Source of the DNA: JAEUSI01 sp036782915
GTDB taxonomy: Bacteria > Bacteroidota > Ignavibacteria > Tepidaquicellales > Tepidaquicellaceae
Assembly: GCA_036782915.1 (NCBI GenBank)
Contig: DAIPYE010000012.1
Span: 1 to 31,386, forward strand
Length of the DNA: 31,386 bases
Direction of reading: 5' to 3'
A program made the position numbers and the translations under genes. Every line of letters starts with the position of its first letter. The first letter of the stretch is position 1. Under the pieces are notes generated by a model that was not told where the DNA came from, made no database searches, and worked only from the letters and a program-made list of their open reading frames with translations. Of this stretch, positions 15,983 to 24,603 are shown in pieces.

Positions 15983-16375
15983 TTAAAATGCTTTTTTGAT
16001 CAGCATGCTGTCAGCATATAGTCTGTAATAATTTTTTGACTCAGCTGATTTGAATCCGTTTCCGTCAGTTACTATAATATCCCATGTATCCTTTGGCCAT
16101 TGCTTTGGTTTTTTCTCTACCAGTATGTTGAAAGTTGAATCATTTATTTTATTAAGCTTGTATTTTGTTCTGTAAAAATACGGACGCTGCGTATCCTTGA
16201 TAATATAATACAAAGTGTCATTGTCAAAACCGGCTGTAAATGTAAATAAAGAATCTTCATAAATGTATGTCTTGCCTGTGATCTTTTTAAAATTATTACT
16301 GCAGCCCGATAAAAGTAAAATTAGTACTGTTAAAAATAAAATGGATTTTGGAAGATAGGGGACAGAACTTTTCAT
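15983..16375 (-). CDS. Small hypothetical lipoprotein
   Basis: A 130-residue protein with a hydrophobic signal (about 11-22) and the lipobox LLSGC, lipid-modified Cys at 25. The mature part has alternating hydrophobic and polar segments such as KTYIYEDSLFTFTAGF, TLYYIIKDTQ and TFNILVEKKP, suggesting a small beta-barrel or sandwich; the C-terminus is YRLYADSMLIKKAF. No family is recognised. It lies 57 bases after fabG and 11 bases before the mutase gene. Its placement inside a metabolic gene run is unexplained and may only reflect a shared transcript. Confidence 0.8.
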   Translation of the reverse strand: MKSSVPYLPKSILFLTVLILLLSGCSNNFKKITGKTYIYEDSLFTFTAGFDNDTLYYIIKDTQRPYFYRTKYKLNKINDSTFNILVEKKPKQWPKDTWDIIVTDGNGFKSAESKNYYRLYADSMLIKKAF

Positions 16376-16432
16376 GATTTTAATTTTAGGAAGTTTTGTT
16401 TTCGTATTATTAAAAAATTTTCTGTTAAATTC

Positions 16433-17158
16433 TTACATTATTATTCCGCCGTCAACGCAGATCGTTTGTCCGGTGATGTATGAGGAATCATCAGAAGCGA
16501 GAAATCTGACTGTCTTTGCTATTTCCTCTCCTTTACCGAATCTTTTTAACGGGATAGAATTCATATATGTCTGTTTCACTTCTTCGGAAAGCTTATCTGT
16601 CATTTCTGTTTCAATGAATCCAGGAGCAACTGCATTAACATTTATATTTCTCGAAGATAATTCCTTTGCCACTGACTTAGTAAAACCTATAACTCCTGCT
16701 TTCGATGCAGCGTAATTTGCCTGACCTGCATTTCCCATAATACCCGTAATAGATGTAATGTTAATGATCTTTCCGTATCTTTTGCTCATCATGCCTCTTG
16801 TCACAGCTTTTGTCATATTGAATACTCCTTTTAAATTTGTATCAATAACAATATCCCAGTCATCATCACTCATCCGCATCAGCAATCCATCCTTGGTTAC
16901 TCCTGCATTATTAACAAGCACATCAATTTTATCATGCTTCTTTATAATCGTATCTGTAATTTCTTTTACCGAAGCAGGATCTGCCACGTCGCAATTATAA
17001 AAAGAAATATTTTTAGAATTGAAATACTCCTCATCTATAGAATTTTTATAAGTTACAATTACTGTTGCTCCGTCTGAATTTAATAACTCTGCAATAGCTT
17101 TCCCGATGCCTCTAGAGCCTCCTGTTATGAGAATTACTTTGTCTTTGAAATCTGTCAA
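16433..17158 (-). CDS. fabG: 3-oxoacyl-[acyl-carrier-protein] reductase
   Basis: A 241-residue SDR that reduces 3-oxoacyl-ACP to 3-hydroxyacyl-ACP with NADPH in fatty-acid elongation. Motifs are TGGSRGIG (13-20), NNAGVTKDGLLMRM (83-96, strongly characteristic of FabG), Asn108, and the catalytic Ser136, Tyr149 and Lys153. NVNAVAPGFIETEMT and the end TGQTICVDGG are also FabG hallmarks, and length is normal. It lies 9 bases after the DUF3109-type gene and one gene away from fabD, the usual fab neighbourhood, although fabH, acpP and fabF are not in the window. Confidence 0.95.
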   Translation of the reverse strand: MTDFKDKVILITGGSRGIGKAIAELLNSDGATVIVTYKNSIDEEYFNSKNISFYNCDVADPASVKEITDTIIKKHDKIDVLVNNAGVTKDGLLMRMSDDDWDIVIDTNLKGVFNMTKAVTRGMMSKRYGKIINITSITGIMGNAGQANYAASKAGVIGFTKSVAKELSSRNINVNAVAPGFIETEMTDKLSEEVKQTYMNSIPLKRFGKGEEIAKTVRFLASDDSSYITGQTICVDGGIIM

Positions 17159-17167
17159 AATTTTAAT

Positions 17168-17812
17168 TTAAGTTTTATTGATCTGTATCTGATATTTTTT
17201 CTGATAATTTTTTTTGTAAATGTCATTGAGAAAATCGTATCCGTCTTCGCCGACAATGCTTTTCAATTCCTCTGTCATAGCTTCAAAAATAGTCTGAGTG
17301 TAATTTTCTTCATGATGAATTCCGCAATAATCAAGCCGTTCGGAATGATCATTGTCAACAGTTATCACTTCATCTATAATTGTAATGGGATACATTATGC
17401 AATACTTCGGTTTGATGGCCCATTTGTGCATTCCGTTTTTCATTGCCATTACCTGCAGTGAACAATATCCTTTTTCATCTTTGAATACACACTGAGTAGT
17501 ACCCTGAGGATTAATAAATAGTTCGGTTCCGATTGCATATCCTGACGGAAAATCCGTATCCTCTTCAAGTTCTTTTTCAAACCATGTTGAAGAATCTTTC
17601 GGCTGGTGCTCATCCATAACTGCTTTGATCTTTTCTTCATACTCCATGATAACTGGCTGAAAATCCCTGTCCATATATACACCCCAGTTACAGCACTGAC
17701 CGCCGCATTTATTCATATCGCATCCCGGAACAAATCCCTGTGTAAAGATCACAGGATCGATTTTCATTTTGTTAAATTCCAGATACTCTGTCTTTACAAT
17801 TTCTTCCGGCAT
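17168..17812 (-). CDS. DUF3109-type cysteine-rich protein
   Basis: A 214-residue soluble protein with eight conserved-looking cysteines: Cys31, Cys36, Cys40 and Cys41 (CDMNKCGGQCC), Cys108, Cys117, Cys138 and Cys163. The pattern CX4CX3CC followed by a CVF...GYCSLQ pair and KPKYCIMYP resembles the DUF3109 and YkgJ-like families, which are proposed to bind zinc or an iron-sulfur cluster. The biochemical role is not known. It begins 4 bases after the fabD stop and ends 9 bases before fabG, so it is translated within a fatty-acid synthesis operon, suggesting but not proving a link to that pathway. Confidence 0.8.
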   Translation of the reverse strand: MPEEIVKTEYLEFNKMKIDPVIFTQGFVPGCDMNKCGGQCCNWGVYMDRDFQPVIMEYEEKIKAVMDEHQPKDSSTWFEKELEEDTDFPSGYAIGTELFINPQGTTQCVFKDEKGYCSLQVMAMKNGMHKWAIKPKYCIMYPITIIDEVITVDNDHSERLDYCGIHHEENYTQTIFEAMTEELKSIVGEDGYDFLNDIYKKNYQKKYQIQINKT

Positions 17813-17816
17813 ATTT

Positions 17817-18746
17817 TTATAAATTTAAATTTTCTAAATCTTCAGCTGTTCCAATATTAATTAACTCGACATCAGGGTTAATTCTTTTGATAAGACCTGT
17901 CAAAACTTTTCCGGACCCGATTTCATAAAATTTTGTGATCTCTATTTCCTTTATCATATTCTCAATAAGTCCCTGCCATTTTACGGAAGACATTAACTGT
18001 CTGAAAAGTGAATTTACAATTATATCTTTATTCTGAACAGGTTCAGCATCTGCATTTGTATAAACGGGGATCTTTGCACTTTTAAAATTTGTATTATTCA
18101 GCTTTACCATTAATTCTTCCGTGGAAGTAAGCATTAGTTCAGAATGAAAAGCTCCGCTGACCTGAAGTTCCTTTACTAATTTTGATTTGTAAGGCTCTTC
18201 TTTTGCTATCTTCATTGCACGCCGGACAGCTTCCACATCGCCTGATATCACTGTTTGTCCCGGAGCATTGTAGTTCGCAGGCTGAACGATCTGATGTTCA
18301 CGTGCCTTTTCACAAATTTCGTCTATCTGTTCAGCGGACATTCCAATAACTGCTGCCATTGTCCCGGGTCTTTTATTGCCCGATTCTTTCATTAGAATTC
18401 CTCTCCTTTTCACCAGGCTCAGTCCTTCTTCAAAAGGTAATGAATCAGCATAAACATGAGCTGTATATTCTCCGAGAGAATGTCCTGCAGTTGCATGAGC
18501 TTCAAGTTTATTTCCTATGATCTGAGTTAAAATATATGAATGTACAAATAATGCAGGCTGTGTGATGTGAGTCTGAGTAAGTATCTCCGCGGGTCCTTCA
18601 AATGAAATTGTGCTTAAAGGCATTTCCATTATTTCATCCGCTTTTTTATAAATCTCTTTTGCTTTGTCATATTTATCAAACAGATCCTTTCCCATTCCCA
18701 CTATTTGTGAACCTTGTCCCGGAAAAATAAAAGCGGTTTTACTCAT
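17817..18746 (-). CDS. fabD: Malonyl-CoA:ACP transacylase
   Basis: A 309-residue acyltransferase that loads malonyl from CoA onto acyl carrier protein. The N-terminal FPGQGSQ (8-14), nucleophile elbow GHSLGEYTA (Ser90), the malonate-binding Arg in VKRRG (about 114-115), the catalytic His201 in GAFHS and NYNAPGQTVISG (158-169) are all as expected, and the length is standard. It is first in the fabD-DUF3109-fabG run, with a 179-base gap upstream to the glycosyltransferase gene that probably holds its promoter. I could not identify a convincing promoter there; A/T-rich TATAAT-like matches exist near 18870. Confidence 0.96.
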   Translation of the reverse strand: MSKTAFIFPGQGSQIVGMGKDLFDKYDKAKEIYKKADEIMEMPLSTISFEGPAEILTQTHITQPALFVHSYILTQIIGNKLEAHATAGHSLGEYTAHVYADSLPFEEGLSLVKRRGILMKESGNKRPGTMAAVIGMSAEQIDEICEKAREHQIVQPANYNAPGQTVISGDVEAVRRAMKIAKEEPYKSKLVKELQVSGAFHSELMLTSTEELMVKLNNTNFKSAKIPVYTNADAEPVQNKDIIVNSLFRQLMSSVKWQGLIENMIKEIEITKFYEIGSGKVLTGLIKRINPDVELINIGTAEDLENLNL

Positions 18747-18925
18747 AAAAATTTTTTATCAAATTAATTAAATTAAAACGTTAAATCAATTTCAGAATAA
18801 ATTGTAAATTTTTCACAAAATATATCTTTGCTAAAAAATTATTATTTTTATTGGACTAAATTCCAAATTATAATCCTTTAAGAAAATAGTCTGTAAACAT
18901 TTACACGGTAACAATGAATACTTTA

Positions 18926-20467
18926 TCAGTCATAATTTTTTATCTTACTCCATTCTTCAGATATCGGAACTTTCATTTTGCCTGCAATAAATATCGGAAG
19001 ATTGTTTTCATAAGGCATAGAATATTTTGAAATATGTGTAAGTTTTTCATCTACTGTTTCAAATAACTTCTCGTGATCTTCTTTATTTCCGCCTATGATA
19101 ATTATAACAGGGTCTTCAATTTGCGGATATCCCCATAACCAGTAATTATTATGAGAAGAGATTACTCTCGGGATCGGATAAAGATTTCTGTAAAATTCCA
19201 TGGCTGCTGCTTCACCGTAATTTCTTCCGAATACAATTGTTCTTAACCTTTCTTCTCTGGGTAATGAAAGATAAACTTCGGAAACATTTTTTGCCATTTC
19301 CTCCCATCCGTGCATGTCAGCGTAAAACTGAGGGAGTTCTGAAAGTTCTTTGTTTTCAGATGAAGAAGGAGTGCGCCCAAGTTGCTTTGCATATACAATA
19401 TATGTTTCAACAGAAAGTACAGGTATTGCCAGCGGGGCAAACAAAATTCCGGTAATTATCAGAGGATACATTATTACATATCTGATCCATCTTGATCTGA
19501 CTACTGTTTTTTTATCTATGAAAGTGCTTCCGGATGCAAAGAGCATTACATAAGCCGGAGCAAGATATTCCGCTTTGCTGTGACCATTTAAAATAAGAAT
19601 TATAAAAACAGTAATGTAAATTATTGCAAGTATTCTGTATTTGATTCCCTGATGATTAAACAATAAATAATACAATCCGGGAATCCAGATAAATGCAGAA
19701 ATGGGATTTACATTCAAAAACTGACCGGAAATAAAATCTATAATATTAAGTCCGGAATATTTTCCCGATGTAGCATTTTTAATGAATTCAATATGAGCAA
19801 AGTCATTCTGCCAGTTCCATAAGATATAGGGAGTAAATATTGTCAAAGCAATAAGCGCGCATAAATATGGCTTAATAGTTAGAAGTTCTCTTCTTTTATC
19901 TGACAATAAAAGAGCTGTTAAAAATCCGAATCCTAACCAGAGAATTCCTATCTTATTCATTAGTCCTAACCCGAATACTATTCCCAGATAAATCCAGTAA
20001 CTCTGTTTGCTTTCGGAAATGATCTTCATAATCAGATAAAATGCCAGGGTCCAGAAAAGAATGTCAAAACAATTCATTGAATAAAAAGCATTCATACCCA
20101 AATATACCGGAGCCAGAGTTACAGCTATTGAGCAAAGAATCATTGAAAAAGTTTTCCCGCCGAATTCCCTTGTCATCAGACAGGAAATAAAAACAGTCAG
20201 CCCTGAAGTAACTGCCGGTATAAACCTTAATGCAAATAATGAATCACCAAACAAGATGCGATTTATATAGAGAATAAGGATGGAGAATGGCGGCTGATCT
20301 ACATATCCTGTATCAAGCCGGTTAGAACAGGCAATGTAGTACAATTCATCTCGGAAATAACCGTAACCTGCAAAAAAATTTGTATAAAGATGAATAATTA
20401 CAGGCAGTGAAGAGAGAAAAATGATCAGTAGGTTTCTTAATTTCTTGTCTCTGTAGAAGTCCGGCAA
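18926..20467 (-). CDS. GT39-like membrane glycosyltransferase (ArnT/PMT family)
   Basis: A 513-residue integral membrane protein with about ten hydrophobic segments between residues 11 and 355 and a soluble C-terminal part. The first periplasmic loop carries YFRDELYY (Asp40-Glu41, the acidic pair of GT-C glycosyltransferases) followed by YVDQPP, as in the dolichyl- or polyprenyl-phosphate sugar transferases of the PMT_2/ArnT group. Such enzymes move a sugar from a lipid-phosphate donor to lipid, glycan or protein on the outer face of the membrane. The acceptor here is unknown. It is monocistronic in appearance: a strong terminator separates it from the upstream secreted-protein gene and 179 bases separate it from fabD. 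Confidence 0.85.
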   Translation of the reverse strand: MPDFYRDKKLRNLLIIFLSSLPVIIHLYTNFFAGYGYFRDELYYIACSNRLDTGYVDQPPFSILILYINRILFGDSLFALRFIPAVTSGLTVFISCLMTREFGGKTFSMILCSIAVTLAPVYLGMNAFYSMNCFDILFWTLAFYLIMKIISESKQSYWIYLGIVFGLGLMNKIGILWLGFGFLTALLLSDKRRELLTIKPYLCALIALTIFTPYILWNWQNDFAHIEFIKNATSGKYSGLNIIDFISGQFLNVNPISAFIWIPGLYYLLFNHQGIKYRILAIIYITVFIILILNGHSKAEYLAPAYVMLFASGSTFIDKKTVVRSRWIRYVIMYPLIITGILFAPLAIPVLSVETYIVYAKQLGRTPSSSENKELSELPQFYADMHGWEEMAKNVSEVYLSLPREERLRTIVFGRNYGEAAAMEFYRNLYPIPRVISSHNNYWLWGYPQIEDPVIIIIGGNKEDHEKLFETVDEKLTHISKYSMPYENNLPIFIAGKMKVPISEEWSKIKNYD

Positions 20468-20531
20468 ATTTTAAAATTGAATTTTTATTGATATCAAAAT
20501 AAAATTAAAAAATCTAATAAACAATCTTTAT

Positions 20532-20565
20532 AAAAAAAACCCCGGAATTTGAAACCCGGGGTTTT
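20532..20565 (-). terminator. Strong intrinsic terminator after the modular secreted-protein gene
   Basis: 20536-20545 (AAAACCCCGG) and 20556-20565 (CCGGGGTTTT) are perfect reverse complements around a 10-base loop. On the minus strand the hairpin is followed by a run of T residues (20539-20532). It ends the transcript of the 20603-22891 gene. The plus strand also has TTTT after the stem, so it may work in both directions. Confidence 0.9.
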
Positions 20566-20602
20566 GTATTTTTAATATTCCAGATTTAATTGAGTCCGGA
20601 TA

Positions 20603-22891
20603 TTATTTAATTAGCATCATCTTTTTTATTTCTTTGAAATCACCGGCTTCTATCTTGTAGAAGTAAACGCCACTTGCAAAATTTGAAGCGTCAAAACTTA
20701 CAGTGTAACGTCCGGGACTTTTTAATTCATTAACAAGTCTTACAACTTCTTTTCCAAGCATATCATATACTTTCAAAGTAACAGGAGATTGTTTCGGAAT
20801 AGAGAAGTTGATCTTTGTAACCGGATTAAAAGGATTTGGATAATTCTGAGACAACTCGAAATTGTCCGGTATCAAAGTAATCTCGTTAGAATTAACACCT
20901 GTAATTATTCCTGATGTGATTCTGTCTATATAAAGATTATTTCCAAAACCACTCTTGGCAACAAATCTGACTTTGTTTGTTCCAACCGGCATAGCGTAAA
21001 CTTTTGTTCCCCAGTCAGAGGCAAGTCCGGGGGTAAAAACGGCTTGAGATGCAACTGTTGACATTATCGGTGAAGAGTTTGTTCCTGAGGATAATGTTGT
21101 AGAAGCTCCCATTCCGATCAGTCTTGTCCATGTGCCTCCGTTATTAGTTGAAGTTTCAATGATACAGGAATCCGGTGCAAGTGTTGTTCCGGATAAATAA
21201 TATGCCTGTGAATAATTGAATCTTAAATAGTTATTCGGAGCTGCTACTGGCGGAAACTGGTTGCTCGTCAAAGTTTGTAACGGAGTTGCAGTTCCGGCAG
21301 TCCAGAAATCATATTTTGCTGAACCTGTACCAGTCTGATATCCGCCGATTGCATTTCTTGTCCAGTATTGAGTTGTACCACCGCCTGCATCCAATCCCCA
21401 AAATGGTGGAGGGAAATTAATGTCTACAAAATCCTGATCCAGCGGAAGTAATCCTAATCTTCTAAAAGTTATAGATCTGTCCGGTGCTGTAGAATTTAAA
21501 GAATCTGTTGTAGCGTATGCTCTGACTCTCCATGTTCCGACAGCAGAATCTCCGGGAGCAATTCCCAGACCTGCAAGTACAGAATCTATCTGAGAATTTC
21601 TTAATGTTAATATTGTATCAAGTCCGTTATTATTTGAAGTAAGTCTTAATGTTGCGGGGTCTGTATAAGTTGCGCCTGTTTTGAACAACCATTTATAATT
21701 AGCTCCAGCTGCTGACCTGTTCCAGCTTACAGTAACTAATGAAGGATCAACAGGTGAAGTTATAATCCTTGCACCTGTTGGAGGTGCGACCAAAGCAAAA
21801 GGATTTAAAGATACCTGTTGTCTTCTTAATGTTATTGCTCTCGGACCATTTGCTGAAACTAATGAATCCGGGCCAGTTGCGCCGGATCCTTTGAAAGCCC
21901 ATACATTCCACTGACCGACTGCTGAATCTGTTGCACTTCCGTTATTTGTAAATCCGTTAGCTGCAAGGATTCCGTCAAGTGCGCCTAATGTAGTTGAAAT
22001 AATGTTTGAGGTTGAAGGAATTGTTAATCTTCTTGGCGGTACGACCGGATTTCCAAAAACCCATTTGTAATTTGCTCCGCCTGCTGATGTATCCCAGGTA
22101 ATAGTTACAGGTGTGGTAGATCCGGCAACTGTAACAACTCTAGCATTTGCAGCAGGAGTTATAAGATTAAACGCATTCAGCGGATAAGCTGAACCAAGCT
22201 GTACATTCCATGTTGCTGCTACTTCAGCAGCACTGAGTGCTCTGTTATAAAGACGGAACTCATCCATTCTTCCGCCGCTGTTTAAAGCATAAGCGCCACC
22301 TGTATATCCTGCAACCCTGAATCCTGTACCGGTAGCCATATTTATTGAAGCTGCTGTAGTGCTGATCAATACGCCATTATCATATGCAGCTATACTCGAT
22401 CCGTTATAAACAAAATGTATGTAATGTGAGCCTGGCATCTGACATGGAATGATCAGATCAGGAATTGGTCCTCTTAATATCAGATTATTTGGCAATGCAA
22501 ATCCTGCATAGAAACAACGAAAAGATGTTGATCCCGGATCACCAAATAAATAAACCGGGCTGCCTGATAAAACTTCCACCAGATCTTTTACCCAGAAACC
22601 AATTGTCCATTGTGAAGAGCCAAGATTACAGTTCCAGCCGGGAAGTATTCCGTTAGTTCCTGTTGCTCCTGTGCCTATCATGCAACTGTCAAACTGACCT
22701 CCGGTACCGATAACATTACCGGTATATGGTGCCTGTACAGTTCCAACAGGCGCGCTGGCAAAATTTTGAGTTGTAGTTGAAGTGTTGTTCGAGAATTTAT
22801 AATACATTAATTCAGGAACTTGTTGAGCAAATAAATCCCCAACCGAAATTGACATTAAAATTAATGTCAAAAAGTAAAGTGCTTTTTTCAT
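20603..22891 (-). CDS. Secreted modular protein with LamG-like, SusE-like and T9SS-type sorting domains
   Basis: A 762-residue exported protein. Residues 1-22 form a signal peptide ending FAQ. A LamG/concanavalin-like domain spans about 30-230 (WTIGFWVKD, GGRMDEFRLYNRALSAAEV). Two tandem SusE-like units follow at about 238-356 and 363-478; each starts with L(I/V)(T/A)P, has GANYKW(V/L)F, a DS(V/A)VG-W region, and ends with R(A/S)IT(L/F)RR. Residues about 483-665 resemble a choice-of-anchor or MAM-like domain (FPPPFWGLDAGGG, NNLYIDRI). The C-terminal sorting domain (678-762) has LSQNYPNPFNP and ends KKMMLIK, which marks cargo of the type IX secretion system in this group. Function is probably surface glycan or particle binding; no catalytic residues are recognised. 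Confidence 0.88.
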   Translation of the reverse strand: MKKALYFLTLILMSISVGDLFAQQVPELMYYKFSNNTSTTTQNFASAPVGTVQAPYTGNVIGTGGQFDSCMIGTGATGTNGILPGWNCNLGSSQWTIGFWVKDLVEVLSGSPVYLFGDPGSTSFRCFYAGFALPNNLILRGPIPDLIIPCQMPGSHYIHFVYNGSSIAAYDNGVLISTTAASINMATGTGFRVAGYTGGAYALNSGGRMDEFRLYNRALSAAEVAATWNVQLGSAYPLNAFNLITPAANARVVTVAGSTTPVTITWDTSAGGANYKWVFGNPVVPPRRLTIPSTSNIISTTLGALDGILAANGFTNNGSATDSAVGQWNVWAFKGSGATGPDSLVSANGPRAITLRRQQVSLNPFALVAPPTGARIITSPVDPSLVTVSWNRSAAGANYKWLFKTGATYTDPATLRLTSNNNGLDTILTLRNSQIDSVLAGLGIAPGDSAVGTWRVRAYATTDSLNSTAPDRSITFRRLGLLPLDQDFVDINFPPPFWGLDAGGGTTQYWTRNAIGGYQTGTGSAKYDFWTAGTATPLQTLTSNQFPPVAAPNNYLRFNYSQAYYLSGTTLAPDSCIIETSTNNGGTWTRLIGMGASTTLSSGTNSSPIMSTVASQAVFTPGLASDWGTKVYAMPVGTNKVRFVAKSGFGNNLYIDRITSGIITGVNSNEITLIPDNFELSQNYPNPFNPVTKINFSIPKQSPVTLKVYDMLGKEVVRLVNELKSPGRYTVSFDASNFASGVYFYKIEAGDFKEIKKMMLIK

Positions 22892-23100
22892 TCTGCTTTA
22901 ATTTAAGGTTAATAAATATTTTTTGTGTGGACATAAAATATGTAAAAATTCTTAAACAGCTAAATTAACTTTTTCCAATGTATTCATAAATATTAATTAT
23001 TGCAAGAAAAAAGGAAATAAGAAAATTGCTATTTTGAAAAATTATGAAACAGAGCTTTTTTTTAAATTGATACAGAAAATCAATAAAGTTAAATTGATAT

Positions 23101-24000
23101 ATGAAAAACAATACGCCTCTAAGAATATTACTCTATTATAAATATGTCAGGATAGAAGATCATGAAGCTTATGCTAAACTGCATCTGAATTTTTGCCGTT
23201 CTCTCGGAGTCAAAGGAAGAATAATAATTGCAGGTGAAGGAATAAACGGAACTCTCTCCGGCACGCATGAAATGACAAACGCATATATGTATAGTATGCA
23301 TATGGATCCAAGATTTAAAAATATGGAATTCAAAATTGACAATGTTGAGGTTGATGCATTTAAAAAATTATATGTCAGACCAAGAAGCGAGATCGTTACA
23401 ATGAATTTAGAAGAAGATATTGACCCGAATGTTATAACAGGCAAACATTTAAAGCCGAAAGATTTTCTTCAGGCAATGCAGGAGGAAAATGTTGTGATAG
23501 TAGATGCGAGAAATGATTATGAATATGATATCGGACATTTTAAAAATGCTGTCAGACCTGATGTGAATAATTTCAAGGAATTTCCGGCATGGGTGAGAAA
23601 GAATAAAAAATTATTCAAAGATAAAAAAGTTCTTGCCTATTGCACCGGCGGTATCCGTTGTGAAAAATTTTCCGGACTCCTTATTAAAGAGGGAATTGAA
23701 AATGTCAATCAGCTTCACGGTGGTATTATTAATTATTCAAAAGATCCGAAAACCCGCGGCTCTATGTTCGAAGGAAAATGTTATGTCTTTGATGAAAGAA
23801 TTTCCGTGGATATTAATTTTGCCGAAGGACATACTGTAGTGGGAAAATGTTATCTTTGCGGTAAACCTCACGAAAGATATGTTAATTGCGCGAACAGAAG
23901 ATGTCACTTCCAGTTCATTTGCTGTGAAGAATGCGGTGAGAAATATTTAAGATCCTGTTCCGATAAATGCAGGGAAGCGGAAGATCATGAGTTTCATTAA
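23101..24000 (+). CDS. trhO: tRNA uridine(34) hydroxylase (rhodanese-like, YceA family)
   Basis: A 299-residue rhodanese-family protein of the UPF0176/TrhO type, which forms 5-hydroxyuridine at position 34 of certain tRNAs using oxygen. The N-terminal acylphosphatase-like domain has IIAGEGINGTLSG (42-54). The rhodanese domain has VDARNDYEYDIGHFKNA (134-150) and the active loop CTGGIRCEK (181-189, reactive Cys181). The C-terminus (250-290) carries cysteine pairs (CYLC, CANRRC, CCEEC, SCSDKC) that probably bind zinc. Length is slightly shorter than in E. coli. It starts the plus-strand half of the window, divergent from the 20603-22891 gene, with a 209-base A/T-rich gap between them that should hold both promoters. 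Confidence 0.95.
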   Translation: MKNNTPLRILLYYKYVRIEDHEAYAKLHLNFCRSLGVKGRIIIAGEGINGTLSGTHEMTNAYMYSMHMDPRFKNMEFKIDNVEVDAFKKLYVRPRSEIVTMNLEEDIDPNVITGKHLKPKDFLQAMQEENVVIVDARNDYEYDIGHFKNAVRPDVNNFKEFPAWVRKNKKLFKDKKVLAYCTGGIRCEKFSGLLIKEGIENVNQLHGGIINYSKDPKTRGSMFEGKCYVFDERISVDINFAEGHTVVGKCYLCGKPHERYVNCANRRCHFQFICCEECGEKYLRSCSDKCREAEDHEFH

Positions 24001-24038
24001 ATTTATGATTTTGGATTTATGATTTTGGATTTATGATT
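24001..24038. repeat. 14-bp tandem repeat (ATTTATGATTTTGG), 2.7 copies
   Basis: Copies at 24001-24014, 24015-24028 and a partial at 24029-24038 begin at the first base after the trhO stop codon. The same word recurs inverted at 24572-24589. Confidence 0.9.
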
Positions 24039-24116
24039 CTCTTTCCTTAGCCCCACTTCCAACAATCAAGGCGAATTTGTTTGGAAAATTAAAACCAATG
24101 AAAAGTAAAAGAATAA

Positions 24117-24572
24117 ATGAATGAACTCCTTTCTTACCGTGAAATCACAGATGAATGGAACGACAGCAATAAAAACTCTGATGCAGCAAAACTGTTAACA
24201 TTAAAACAGGTTGAAGCATTTGAAAAAATTGTTTCTGAAGATGAAAGCTGGGAATATCTGATTTCTGTTTTCAATAAAGGAAGAGATGTTGACGCCTGGC
24301 TAGCAATGGACTGGCCAGAAGGATTCGATGAACTTGTCCTCTGTATTCCTTTGTGTAAGTTAGTTCAGTTTGAATGCAGTAAATGCACTATCGGTAAAAG
24401 ACAAAACAATAATTCCTGCGCAAATGATTTTTCTTTATTTGGAATTATTGCGGAATTTTTAAAAGAATCTGACAGAGAAAGATTGAAAAAACATATTTAT
24501 TCGATCAAGAAAGTTTTATTGCTCGATGATTATGGCTGGGACATTGAGGGAAAAGAAATAGTCCAAATTTAA
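24117..24572 (+). CDS. Hypothetical protein, 151 residues
   Basis: No family is recognised. The protein is soluble and acidic, with two helical-looking parts (about 18-50 and 105-135) around a central segment rich in Trp and Leu (DAWLAMDWPEGFDELVLCIPLCKLVQFE) and four cysteines (LCIPLCKL and ECSKCTIG) that could form a metal site. A clear ATG and coding-like composition support it. It lies 116 bases after trhO on the same strand and converges on the flavoprotein gene at 24604, with 31 bases between stops. It is bracketed by inverted copies of an 18-base word (24001-24018 and 24572-24589), so it may have been inserted or duplicated as a unit, or the word may simply mark gene ends. Confidence 0.7.
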   Translation: MNELLSYREITDEWNDSNKNSDAAKLLTLKQVEAFEKIVSEDESWEYLISVFNKGRDVDAWLAMDWPEGFDELVLCIPLCKLVQFECSKCTIGKRQNNNSCANDFSLFGIIAEFLKESDRERLKKHIYSIKKVLLLDDYGWDIEGKEIVQI

Positions 24573-24596
24573 AATCCAAAATCATAAATCATAAAT
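24572..24596. repeat. Inverted copy of the 24001 repeat word
   Basis: AAATCCAAAATCATAAAT at 24572-24589 is the exact reverse complement of 24001-24018 and of 24015-24032; a further partial unit follows to 24596. It fills the gap between the convergent stops at 24572 and 24604. Read on the minus strand it follows the flavoprotein stop codon in the same sense as the first array follows trhO. Confidence 0.9.
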
Positions 24597-24603
24597 ACAC
24601 AAT

